7,097 nucleotides of DNA from Syntrophorhabdaceae bacterium PtaU1.Bin034 (GTDB lineage: Bacteria; Desulfobacterota_G; Syntrophorhabdia; Syntrophorhabdales; WCHB1-27), in contig MVRP01000204.1 in the NCBI GenBank assembly GCA_002067405.1, positions 1-7,097 on the forward strand. The letters are read 5' to 3'. Positions within the stretch are counted from its first letter, which is position 1; each line of letters begins with the position of its first letter. Below, in pieces: positions 1 through 6,175 of the stretch. The translations under genes and the position numbers were made by a program. Below the pieces are notes generated by a model. The model had not been told where the DNA came from and did no database searches. It saw nothing but the letters and a program-made list of their open reading frames with translations.

Positions 1-2463
1 AGACGGCCCGATGACGGTTCCATCTTCGACGTGGAAGTTGCATTGACGAAACTTTCGCTGCCTGAGGGCAATTTTGTCCTTGCAGGCGTGCGTGACATCA
101 CCGACCGTAAGTATATCGAGCGGGAGTTGACGGCCACAAAAGACTACCTGAAAACAGTGTTCAACAATATCCACGACGCAATTTACGTTCATGACAACAC
201 CGGGAAAATAATAGATGTCAACAACAAGATGCTTGAATTGCATAAATGTACCCGCGAGGAGGCGGTAAGCCACTACATTCATGACTTTTCAACCCCCGAT
301 AACCCGCTCAATGAGATGCCCCATCTCTGGAACACGGTTTTGGAAGGGAAGAATCACTTTTTCGAGTGGAAGTGCAGGCGGCCAAAAGACGGGTCGACAA
401 TAGACGTGGAGATATACCTGACCAGACTCTCTTTGCCCGAGGGCAACCTGGTTCTTGCAAACGTGCGGGACATTACGGAACGAAAGAGGATCGAGAAACT
501 CCTGGTAAAGGAAAGGGAAATCTTCTTCTCCGTGATGGAGAACAACCCCCATGGTATAGCGCTGGCCGACGACGACGGAAAATTCATCTACCTTAACCCG
601 GAGTTTACCAACATTTCCGGCTACACGCTCGAAGATGTCCCGACCGCAAGGGAATGGGCGAGAAAGGCGTATCCTGACGCGGAATTCAGGAAGAAGGTCG
701 TGGAAGTATGGAAGGCGGACAGGGTCCCGAAAGGCAGGGGCAAGGATATGGAATTCGCCGTAACATGCAGAAACGGGCAACAGAAAGACGTCGAGTTCAG
801 GCAAACCTACCTGGGGGACAGAAGCCTGGTTGTATTGACGGACACCACGGCGCGGAACCGGGCGGAGAAGGATCTCCGTGCCGAAAAACAGAAGTTTCAG
901 ACGCTCTCGGAAAGCTCCCCGGTCGGTATGGTAATGATAGGAGAAACGGGCGGATTTGAGTTCAGGTACGTGAATCCGAAGTTCAAGGATATCTTCGGGT
1001 ACCGAGCCTTTGATACCCCCGGGATAAATGAATGGTTCGCGAGGATCTACCCTGAGCCTGCTTCCCGTCTTCGTTCAATCGCAAAATGGATCGACGTCGT
1101 GAAAGCGATCAAGCCCGGGACCGGCAGGTCGTACATCAGGAAATTGAACGGGAACGGAGGAGGACAAAAGCACATAAAATTCATTCTGGTGAGACTGGAA
1201 ACAGGCGAGATACTGATGACGTGCTGGGACATTACCAGAAACAAAGAGGCCGAAGAAAAGATACGGGAGCGCAATCTCGTGCTGGAGGTCCTCAATGACG
1301 TCATGGGGTCTGTGGGCAGTTCCATCCATTTGCAGGAGATCCTGGCAGCCCTTCAGGGGGTATTCACTAAGAAGCTGAAGATTCCCGCGGGGGCCATATT
1401 CTTGTACAACGAGGTGAGCAGCAAGAATAATATGGAGGCGTGGTGGGGTGTTCCCGAATCCGCCCGGGACGATGTGGAAGCGTTCGCGCTGGAGTGCTAT
1501 AGGAACGGAAAGATCATCCATGAAGATGATGCGACCCTTGTGAGGAACGAGGTCTGCAATCTCGACCCTAAGATCGTCGCACCGTTCAAAAGGCACAAAT
1601 GGACCAGCTACCTCTGCGCCCCTTTGAGCGCAAAAGGCGACGTGCAGGGCATGATATTCCTTGTGGACAAAAAGCATGACGGCTTCAACGACGACGGTGT
1701 AGCCCTTTACAAGACCCTGGGCCAGCAGATCGGGGTTGCGACGCAAAATGCGCGCTTGTTTGAACAGGTGCGGCTGTCCCACGCACAAATGAAAGCCCTT
1801 TCCCTGAGACTGGTTGAAGTGCAGGAGGCTGAGCGGAGGTATATTGCACGGGAACTTCACGACGAAATAGGCCAAGAGCTGACCGGTCTTAAGCTTGCCC
1901 TCGAGATGGCCGCCAGGCAACGCGAAGGCACGATCCCTTCGGGGCTGCGCCAGGCCCAATCGCTCGCGAACAAGCTTGTGGAGCTGGTCCGCGAACTGTC
2001 ACTCAACCTGAGGCCCGCAATACTGGACGACCTCGGTCTTCTTCTTACGCTTCCCTGGCACTTCACGCGTTTCACGAACCAGACCGGAATTCGGGTGAAC
2101 TTTGAGCACACGGGGCTCGGCAACCGCCGGTTGCCCATTCAGATGGAGACGGCAGTCTACAGAATTATCCAGGAGGCCCTGACTAACGTGGCGCGTCACG
2201 CGAAGACGGGCGAGGTCACCGTGAGGCTATGGGCTGACAACGGGGTGGTGGGCACACAAATAGAAGATCCGGGGATCGGCTTCGATACCGCGTTAGTGTT
2301 GAACAATTGCAGCACGAACGGGATCGGCGGGATGAGGGAACGGGCGATGTTACTGGGAGGCCATTTTACCGTCGAGTCACAGCCGGGGGCGGGGACGCGC
2401 CTCACGGCAGAACTGCCCACAGGAGGACATCATGGACCTAATCAAGATAGTCCTGGCAGATGA
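1..2463 (+). CDS. Multi-PAS/GAF sensor histidine kinase, HisKA_3 (NarX/DegS-like) type, 5' partial (kinase A)
   Basis: The reading frame is open from base 1, so the true start lies left of the window; the GTG at 31 is internal. Counting from base 1 (820 residues), the order is: tail of a PAS domain (about 1-38), a full PAS (42-164), two more divergent PAS domains (about 171-287 and 294-415), a GAF-like domain (about 429-585), a HisKA_3 dimerisation helix pair (about 605-680) and a HATPase_c domain (about 714-810). The likely phospho-His is His620 in ARELHDEIGQE. The N box has Asn729 in IIQEALTNVARHA, the G1 box is EDPGIGF with Asp756, and the G2 box is GIGGMRERA (from 774). No membrane segment is visible, so it is probably a cytosolic sensor of a ligand or redox signal that autophosphorylates and passes phosphate to the regulator overlapping its 3' end. 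The Pro in the G1 box, where Asp or Asn is usual, is slightly odd. Family assignment is firm; the signal is unknown. Confidence 0.95.
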   Translation, partial: RRPDDGSIFDVEVALTKLSLPEGNFVLAGVRDITDRKYIERELTATKDYLKTVFNNIHDAIYVHDNTGKIIDVNNKMLELHKCTREEAVSHYIHDFSTPDNPLNEMPHLWNTVLEGKNHFFEWKCRRPKDGSTIDVEIYLTRLSLPEGNLVLANVRDITERKRIEKLLVKEREIFFSVMENNPHGIALADDDGKFIYLNPEFTNISGYTLEDVPTAREWARKAYPDAEFRKKVVEVWKADRVPKGRGKDMEFAVTCRNGQQKDVEFRQTYLGDRSLVVLTDTTARNRAEKDLRAEKQKFQTLSESSPVGMVMIGETGGFEFRYVNPKFKDIFGYRAFDTPGINEWFARIYPEPASRLRSIAKWIDVVKAIKPGTGRSYIRKLNGNGGGQKHIKFILVRLETGEILMTCWDITRNKEAEEKIRERNLVLEVLNDVMGSVGSSIHLQEILAALQGVFTKKLKIPAGAIFLYNEVSSKNNMEAWWGVPESARDDVEAFALECYRNGKIIHEDDATLVRNEVCNLDPKIVAPFKRHKWTSYLCAPLSAKGDVQGMIFLVDKKHDGFNDDGVALYKTLGQQIGVATQNARLFEQVRLSHAQMKALSLRLVEVQEAERRYIARELHDEIGQELTGLKLALEMAARQREGTIPSGLRQAQSLANKLVELVRELSLNLRPAILDDLGLLLTLPWHFTRFTNQTGIRVNFEHTGLGNRRLPIQMETAVYRIIQEALTNVARHAKTGEVTVRLWADNGVVGTQIEDPGIGFDTALVLNNCSTNGIGGMRERAMLLGGHFTVESQPGAGTRLTAELPTGGHHGPNQDSPGR
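2421..2426 (+). promoter_or_regulatory. Shine-Dalgarno site of the response regulator, inside the kinase A gene
   Basis: AGGAGG lies 5 bases before the ATG at 2432, within the last codons of kinase A. It fixes the regulator start. The two reading frames overlap by 32 bases (2432-2463), which suggests translational coupling and a fixed kinase:regulator ratio. Confidence 0.85.
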
Positions 2464-3088
2464 TCACCATATAGTAAGACAGGGGGTGATGGCGCTCCTG
2501 AAAAGCGAACCGGGCTTCTCCGTCGTGGGTGAAGCCGGAGACGGCATAAGCGCGCTTCAAGTCTGCGGACGCCTGAAGCCGGACGTGCTTGTGGTCGATC
2601 TGATAATGCCGGGCCTCAACGGACTCGAAGTCACCCGCCAGATGACAAAGGCGTCTCCGCATACGAAAGTCATTGTCCTTTCCATGTATATGAATGAGCC
2701 CTACGTGATCGAAGCGCTGCGGAACGGCGCGTACGGGTATGTCCTCAAGGGATCGAATATCGATGACCTCGTCAAAGCGATACGCGAGGTCGCCGTTGGC
2801 CGTCATTATCTAAGCCCTCCCCTTTCGGAGCTGGCAATAGAGGCGTATCTGGAGAAGACAAAAGGGACCTCACTCGACGTCTATGACACACTTACCGCCA
2901 GGGAAAGAGAAGTCTTTCTGCTTGCGGTGGAGGGTTTCAGCAACGCCGAAATAGGGGCCAAGCTTTTCATCAGCACCCGAACCGTGGAAACGCACAGGGC
3001 CAATATGATGAGGAAGCTCTCTCTCCACACGCATACTGACGTTATCAAATATGCGGTAAAAAAGGGCATCATACCCACAGAAACATAG
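2432..3088 (+). CDS. NarL/FixJ-family response regulator (REC + LuxR-type HTH)
   Basis: This 218-residue protein has the usual length and order of NarL-type regulators. The receiver domain (about 4-120) shows the acidic pair Asp10-Asp11, phosphoacceptor Asp56 in VVDLIMPGLNG, Ser84 in the switch strand VIVLSMY, and Lys106 in YVLKGS. A linker (about 121-150) leads to a LuxR-type helix-turn-helix (about 154-213) beginning LTAREREV, with recognition helix region FISTRTVETHRANMMRKL. It is predicted to be phosphorylated by the overlapping HisKA_3 kinase, to dimerise and to bind DNA as a transcription factor. The start is set by the AGGAGG at 2421-2426. Its targets are not shown by sequence; the palindromic region before the MFS gene and the matching motif before kinase B are candidates. 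No convincing terminator follows it. Confidence 0.96.
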   Translation: MDLIKIVLADDHHIVRQGVMALLKSEPGFSVVGEAGDGISALQVCGRLKPDVLVVDLIMPGLNGLEVTRQMTKASPHTKVIVLSMYMNEPYVIEALRNGAYGYVLKGSNIDDLVKAIREVAVGRHYLSPPLSELAIEAYLEKTKGTSLDVYDTLTAREREVFLLAVEGFSNAEIGAKLFISTRTVETHRANMMRKLSLHTHTDVIKYAVKKGIIPTET

Positions 3089-3310
3089 AAGCATCGCAGT
3101 TCCTGATGCCCGGCTCGTATGCAGCGGGGATTGAGGATGCTCCTGACCATAAATCAGTAGTGCTACGGATAGACCCGTCTACAGGGCCATAATAACATTT
3201 AGACAAAATTAAACTGTGCGCCGTGGGATTCGGATCGGAACGAAGAGAACTTTCCGGGAAGATGCAATCGGTACTGCAATCATCAAGATTCGGGCGGCTG
3301 TAGAGAAAGA

Positions 3311-3341
3311 GGTGACGTGACGGATAGGCCTAGTGATCACC
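3311..3341. promoter_or_regulatory. Palindrome cluster, candidate operator upstream of the MFS-ADH operon
   Basis: Two perfect 8-base palindromes abut each other: TAGGCCTA (3325-3332) and GTGATCAC (3333-3340). They are preceded by a GTGAC direct repeat (3312-3316 and 3317-3321), and the block is bounded by the inverted pair GGTGA (3311-3315) and TCACC (3337-3341). The block ends 15 bases before the -35 candidate of the MFS promoter, where an activator would bind. That it is a protein-binding site, and for which protein, is inference. Confidence 0.4.
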
Positions 3342-3356
3342 GCAAGCCTGTCTTTT

Positions 3357-3386
3357 TTGACGATATTCGGAAGAATAGGCAACAAT
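3357..3386 (+). promoter_or_regulatory. Weak sigma-70-like promoter candidate for the MFS-ADH operon
   Basis: TTGACG (3357-3362, 5 of 6 to the -35 consensus) and AACAAT (3381-3386, 4 of 6 to the -10) are separated by 18 bases. Transcription would start near 3393, about 30 bases before the ATG. The poor -10 and long spacer would fit an activator-dependent promoter, in line with the palindromes just upstream. Judged by eye only. Confidence 0.35.
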
Positions 3387-3423
3387 TTCCGCCGGTTGGC
3401 GGGATGAAAACAAAGGAGGTCCT

Positions 3424-4665
3424 ATGGAAGAAAAGAGTGTCTATTCATCTTACCGATGGCTCATGATGCTGGTCACCGCCCTGGCGATTATGGCGATCTA
3501 TATCGACATGATCGCTATCGCCCCTATTTTGGGCGATGTTGCCAAGGGCCTGCAGGTCGACATGGGGGCTGCAACCAATTTGATGATGGGGTTTGTGCTT
3601 GCCACCGCATGCGTGCTCATCTGGGGCGGCGTCGTGTGCGACAAATACGGCATAACCGCCGCGCTCGTTCTTGGACTGCTCTGTGCCACGGTGCCTGCCA
3701 CATTCATGCCCTGGATAGGGACAAGCTACGGCGCGGTCATAGTTGCCCGGCTTGTCCAGGGCGCGTCCATCGGCTTTATCTTTGCTGTAATAGGCCCCGT
3801 ACTGGCGCTCTGGTTTCCGCCCAAAGAGCAGGGAATCGCAGGCGGAATCATGCTCGCCTTTATTTCCGTAGGTTCGGCCCTGGGCGGGTTGATTTCACCC
3901 ATGATCTTCTCCAGCGGCGTCTCCTGGCAGGCCACCGTGTCAATTCTTTCTTTGCTGGGGTGGGTCGTGATCGTGCTGGCCCTGCTCATCACACGCCGTC
4001 CTCCGAACCCCGAGGTAGTGAAGGGCCTCATGGAAGTCATGCAGGCATCGGCAGGACAACTGAGCTTCGGAAAGGCCCTGGCGCTCGGCATGACGTGGAT
4101 CGGTTCTTTTGTGGTGTTCTTCAACACCTGGAACCTCTACGTCTTCCTCAACCTGATTCCGCCCTATATCGCGGCCCCCGCGCCTATGGGGGTCGGACTG
4201 GGTCCTGTTACCGCGGGTAAATTGGCCCTCGCAGGAACAATTGTCGGCATTATTGCGACCCTTCTGGGAGGGGCCTTCTTCGACAAAGTGGCAAAAGGAC
4301 GACAAAGACCGGCCGTGGTTATCGGTTTTCTGCTCACCGCCATCTTCGCTTTCCCCCTGGCGCTTCCGGCCGTCTACAGCAACATGGGTCTGTTTGTTGT
4401 CTGCCTGATACTGTGCGGCTTTGGCTTTAACTTCATGAGCGCTTCGCTAAGCGGATTCATTGCCATGAACTACCCTCCGAGCATTGTCGGAAGGATGGTC
4501 GGCTGGTGGTTCGGCTTCGGGACCTTCGGCGGCGCTTTGGGCCTTTTTATAGGCGGAGCGACTATCGGTGCGACCGGCAGTTTCAAAACAGCGATCATCC
4601 TGTTATCAGTCTCTGCGGTGATCGGCCTGATCCTCGACTTCTTCCTGCAACCCATAAAAAAATAA
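3424..4665 (+). CDS. Major facilitator superfamily (MFS) transporter
   Basis: This 413-residue protein has about 12 hydrophobic helices in two halves, the normal MFS size. The short N-terminus has no cleavable signal. Between helices 2 and 3 is the MFS motif A core, Gly69 to Asp73-Lys74-Tyr-Gly76. The helix-4 signature RLVQGAS (Arg109, Gln112, Gly113) is present. The central cytoplasmic loop (about 190-218) separates the halves, and the second half repeats motif A as GGAFFDKVAKGR (Asp287-Lys288, Gly292-Arg293). It should sit in the inner membrane as a proton- or solute-coupled carrier of a small molecule; no substrate class can be assigned from sequence. The start is supported by AAAGGAGGT (3412-3420) 3 bases before the ATG. 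The adjoining dehydrogenase, 19 bases downstream, suggests the cargo is that enzyme's substrate or product. Confidence 0.93.
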   Translation: MEEKSVYSSYRWLMMLVTALAIMAIYIDMIAIAPILGDVAKGLQVDMGAATNLMMGFVLATACVLIWGGVVCDKYGITAALVLGLLCATVPATFMPWIGTSYGAVIVARLVQGASIGFIFAVIGPVLALWFPPKEQGIAGGIMLAFISVGSALGGLISPMIFSSGVSWQATVSILSLLGWVVIVLALLITRRPPNPEVVKGLMEVMQASAGQLSFGKALALGMTWIGSFVVFFNTWNLYVFLNLIPPYIAAPAPMGVGLGPVTAGKLALAGTIVGIIATLLGGAFFDKVAKGRQRPAVVIGFLLTAIFAFPLALPAVYSNMGLFVVCLILCGFGFNFMSASLSGFIAMNYPPSIVGRMVGWWFGFGTFGGALGLFIGGATIGATGSFKTAIILLSVSAVIGLILDFFLQPIKK

Positions 4666-4684
4666 ACTCACGGAGGTGATGATC

Positions 4685-5797
4685 ATGAAAATGAAAGCAG
4701 CTGTCTGTAGGGAATACAAGAAACCTATCACGATCGAGGAAGTCAACCTTGCTCCCCCGAAGGAACACGAGGTCCTGGTGAAGACAAAATTCACCGGATA
4801 CTGCCACTCCGATTTCGGCGCCGTAGAGGGCTGGCTCGGGTTTCCCTTGCCGCTGGTCATCGGCCATGAGGCGGCGGGTATCGTGGAAGAAGTAGGCCCA
4901 GGTGTGACATCGCTGAAGAAGGGAGATCGCGTGGTGGCCACGTGGATGGTCCCCTGTGGCAAATGCGAGATGTGCCTGAGCGGACGGAGCTATATATGCA
5001 CCCATTGTCACACGATGCAGCCCCAGGGCAACCTTGCCGATAACACCTCCCGTCTCACCGACGCAAAGGGTGAAAGGCTTAGCCACCAGATCTACGTGTC
5101 CGGCTTCGCGGAATATATGGTGCTTCCTGAAGGAGGGGCGATAAAGGTCCCGGACGCTCTGCCCTTGGATCAGGCCTGCTTCCTCGGCTGCTGCATGCCC
5201 ACGGGCTTCGGCGCGGTCTACAACGTGGCAGAGGTAAAACCGGGTGATTCCGTGGCTATTTTCGGGATGGGCGGGGTCGGTCTCAATGTCGTGCAGGGGG
5301 CGAAACTCCGGGGAGCCTATCCTGTCATAGGTATTGACCTGAAGGGCAACAAGGAGTCCAAGGCGAGGGAGTTCGGGGCCACCCATTTTATTGACAGCAG
5401 CAAGGAAGACCCGGTCCCGAAAATCCAGGAACTGACGGGCGGTGGAGCGCGGTTTTGCTTCGAGGTCATCGGCGACCCGGGCGCTATCGTCCAGGCGTAT
5501 TGGTCCCTCGGCATCGGCGGACAACTGATCCAGGTGGGGATCCCTGACATAGCGACAACGACGCCGCTGCCCCTTACCCTTACGCCCCCGCACAACAGGA
5601 ACATCATCGGCACCCTCTACGGAAACGTCAGGGTCAGTGTAGACCTGCCCAGATTCATGGATATGATTGTAAGGGGGGACTACATCGGCATGGACAAGCT
5701 CATCAGCAAGAAATTCAGGCTGGACGAAATCAATGATGTCCATAAAGCCATGATGGACCACGACATCGTCGGCCGGTGGGTCTGCGAGTTCGATTGA
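4685..5797 (+). CDS. Zinc-dependent, NAD-type alcohol dehydrogenase (medium-chain dehydrogenase/reductase)
   Basis: The chosen start is ATG 4685, 7 bases after GGAGGT (4672-4677). The frame extends back to a GTG at 4676, but that lies inside the ribosome site; ATG 4691 is possible. The 370-residue product has a GroES-like catalytic domain with Cys40 (CHSD), His61-Glu62 (GHEAAG) and Cys169 (LGCCMPTGFG) as probable catalytic zinc ligands. A structural-zinc lobe has Cys91, Cys94, Cys97 and Cys105. The Rossmann fold has GMGGVG (Gly194, Gly196, Gly199), and Asp218 ends strand 2, pointing to NAD rather than NADP. All zinc ligands are intact, so it should be active. It resembles the class III-like branch, but the segment after CHSD does not look like that of glutathione-dependent formaldehyde dehydrogenases, so a primary, aromatic or allylic alcohol is as likely. 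It is second in an operon with the MFS gene and is followed by a strong terminator. Confidence 0.93.
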   Translation: MKMKAAVCREYKKPITIEEVNLAPPKEHEVLVKTKFTGYCHSDFGAVEGWLGFPLPLVIGHEAAGIVEEVGPGVTSLKKGDRVVATWMVPCGKCEMCLSGRSYICTHCHTMQPQGNLADNTSRLTDAKGERLSHQIYVSGFAEYMVLPEGGAIKVPDALPLDQACFLGCCMPTGFGAVYNVAEVKPGDSVAIFGMGGVGLNVVQGAKLRGAYPVIGIDLKGNKESKAREFGATHFIDSSKEDPVPKIQELTGGGARFCFEVIGDPGAIVQAYWSLGIGGQLIQVGIPDIATTTPLPLTLTPPHNRNIIGTLYGNVRVSVDLPRFMDMIVRGDYIGMDKLISKKFRLDEINDVHKAMMDHDIVGRWVCEFD

Positions 5798-5830
5798 TCA
5801 TTGATTAAAAGTAAAAAAGATGTTCGATTG

Positions 5831-5865
5831 GAGCCGGTGCGCCGCAAAGCACCGGCTCTTCTTTT
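5831..5865 (+). terminator. Strong Rho-independent terminator of the MFS-ADH operon
   Basis: A perfect 10-bp stem, GAGCCGGTGC (5831-5840) with GCACCGGCTC (5849-5858), closes an 8-base loop and is followed by TTCTTTT (5859-5865). It begins 33 bases after the dehydrogenase stop. An A-rich tract (5807-5820) upstream could add partial function on the opposite strand. It isolates the operon from kinase B. Confidence 0.93.
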
Positions 5866-5923
5866 CGGAGTGTCCCGATGACCCTCGTGAACAGCCGGAA
5901 TCCCTTGCCATACCCTTATCAGA

Positions 5924-5954
5924 CCGTCACGATGTCACGGCCCTGAAAGGCCTA
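5924..5954. promoter_or_regulatory. Inverted repeat plus AGGCCTA motif, candidate operator upstream of kinase B
   Basis: CCGTCAC (5924-5930) and GTCACGG (5934-5940) form a dyad around GAT, pairing at 6 of 7 positions (CCGTnAC-N3-GTnACGG). AGGCCTA follows at 5948-5954. The same AGGCCTA, preceded by a GTGACGG block, occurs before the MFS gene at a nearly identical distance from its -35 candidate. Binding by a regulator is inferred. Confidence 0.35.
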
Positions 5955-5977
5955 ACCGTTTTGGCAGGCATAACACG

Positions 5978-6006
5978 TTGTTGCAAAATGCGTTTTGATC
6001 TATAAT
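5978..6006 (+). promoter_or_regulatory. Sigma-70-like promoter candidate for kinase B
   Basis: A perfect TATAAT (6001-6006) lies 17 bases after TTGTTG (5978-5983), which matches only the TTG half of the -35 consensus. Transcription would begin near 6013, giving a leader of about 135 bases to ATG 6147. The strong -10 and weak -35 would suit activation from the motifs at 5924-5954. Confidence 0.5.
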
Positions 6007-6046
6007 TCAAAATCACGATATACAAGTTGAAGGAGCTCTTCAAGTG

Positions 6047-6175
6047 ATGTGCTCCGACGGTTATCCCTTTCGAGGTGCCGTTCAAAAAAAAGCTAGCCGG
6101 AATAGCTCCTATCGGCTGCTTGAAGACCGGGCGAGTGGGGGGGGTCATGGCAGAAAAACCCGAAATCGTTCATGA
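6047..6175 (+). other. Short leader reading frame out of phase with kinase B (possible uORF or true kinase N-terminus)
   Basis: This 42-codon frame starts at ATG 6047 (or GTG 6044, better spaced) after AAGGAG (6030-6035), a better ribosome site than the one before kinase B. It ends at TGA 6173-6175, overlapping the first kinase codons. It passes through both the A8 (6084-6091) and G8 (6137-6144) runs. Removing one base from either run would join it in frame to kinase B. It could be an upstream frame affecting kinase translation, a phase-variable or frameshifted N-terminus, or chance. No homology is recognised. Confidence 0.25.

Larger units (their letters stand above)
3089..3423. other. Intergenic region between the response regulator and the MFS gene
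   Basis: This 335-base stretch has no convincing gene. Just after the regulator stop there are only weak hairpins (GCATC/GATGC, 5 bp, at 3092-3110) without a T-run, so transcription may continue into the MFS gene. CATAAT at 3188-3193 resembles a -10 box but has no partner -35. The right end holds a palindrome cluster (3311-3341), a weak promoter candidate (3357-3386) and the MFS ribosome site. A 49-codon frame from GTG 3317 to TGA 3464-3466 is open but overlaps the MFS start and is not supported as a gene. Confidence 0.6.
5866..6146. other. Leader/intergenic region before kinase B
   Basis: This stretch holds an inverted repeat (5924-5940), an AGGCCTA motif (5948-5954), a promoter candidate (5978-6006) and a leader of about 135 bases. 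In the leader, AAGGAG (6030-6035) precedes GTG 6044 and ATG 6047. GGAGC (6032-6036) can pair with GCTCC (6051-6055), and AGCTA (6091-6095) with TAGCT (6103-6107), each only 5 bp. There are two 8-base homopolymers, A8 at 6084-6091 and G8 at 6137-6144. A 61-codon frame crossing the terminator (5820-6005) is not considered a gene. Confidence 0.6.

Noticed and set aside
1075..1959. A 294-codon open frame on the - strand opposite kinase A
   Set aside because: It lies wholly antisense to the PAS/GAF/HisKA_3 region, with no recognisable motif.
3089..3130. A possible terminator after the response regulator
   Set aside because: Only a 5-bp GCATC/GATGC stem with a 9-base loop and no T-run is present, too weak to call.
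3317..3466. A 49-codon frame from GTG 3317 just before and into the MFS gene
   Set aside because: It has no homology I recognise, only a modest ribosome site, and covers the palindromes and promoter candidate. It is more simply non-coding regulatory DNA.
4676..4684. GTG 4676 or ATG 4679 as start of the dehydrogenase
   Set aside because: GTG 4676 overlaps the GGAGGT ribosome site and ATG 4679 is 1 base from it. ATG 4685 has a 7-base spacer and gives a normal N-terminus for the family.
4595..5761. A 388-codon open frame on the - strand opposite the MFS end and the alcohol dehydrogenase
   Set aside because: It is antisense to a dehydrogenase with all catalytic motifs intact, its translation shows no recognisable domain, and it would cross the MFS-ADH operon junction. 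It is a composition shadow.
5961..5986. A possible sigma-54 promoter (TTGGCAGG followed by TTGC)
   Set aside because: The GG and GC pairs are not 10 bases apart in any register, so the -24/-12 geometry fails. The TATAAT at 6001 fits better.
5820..6005. A 61-codon + strand frame after the dehydrogenase
   Set aside because: Its beginning is the terminator hairpin and its end is the kinase B promoter, it lacks a ribosome site, and no domain is visible.
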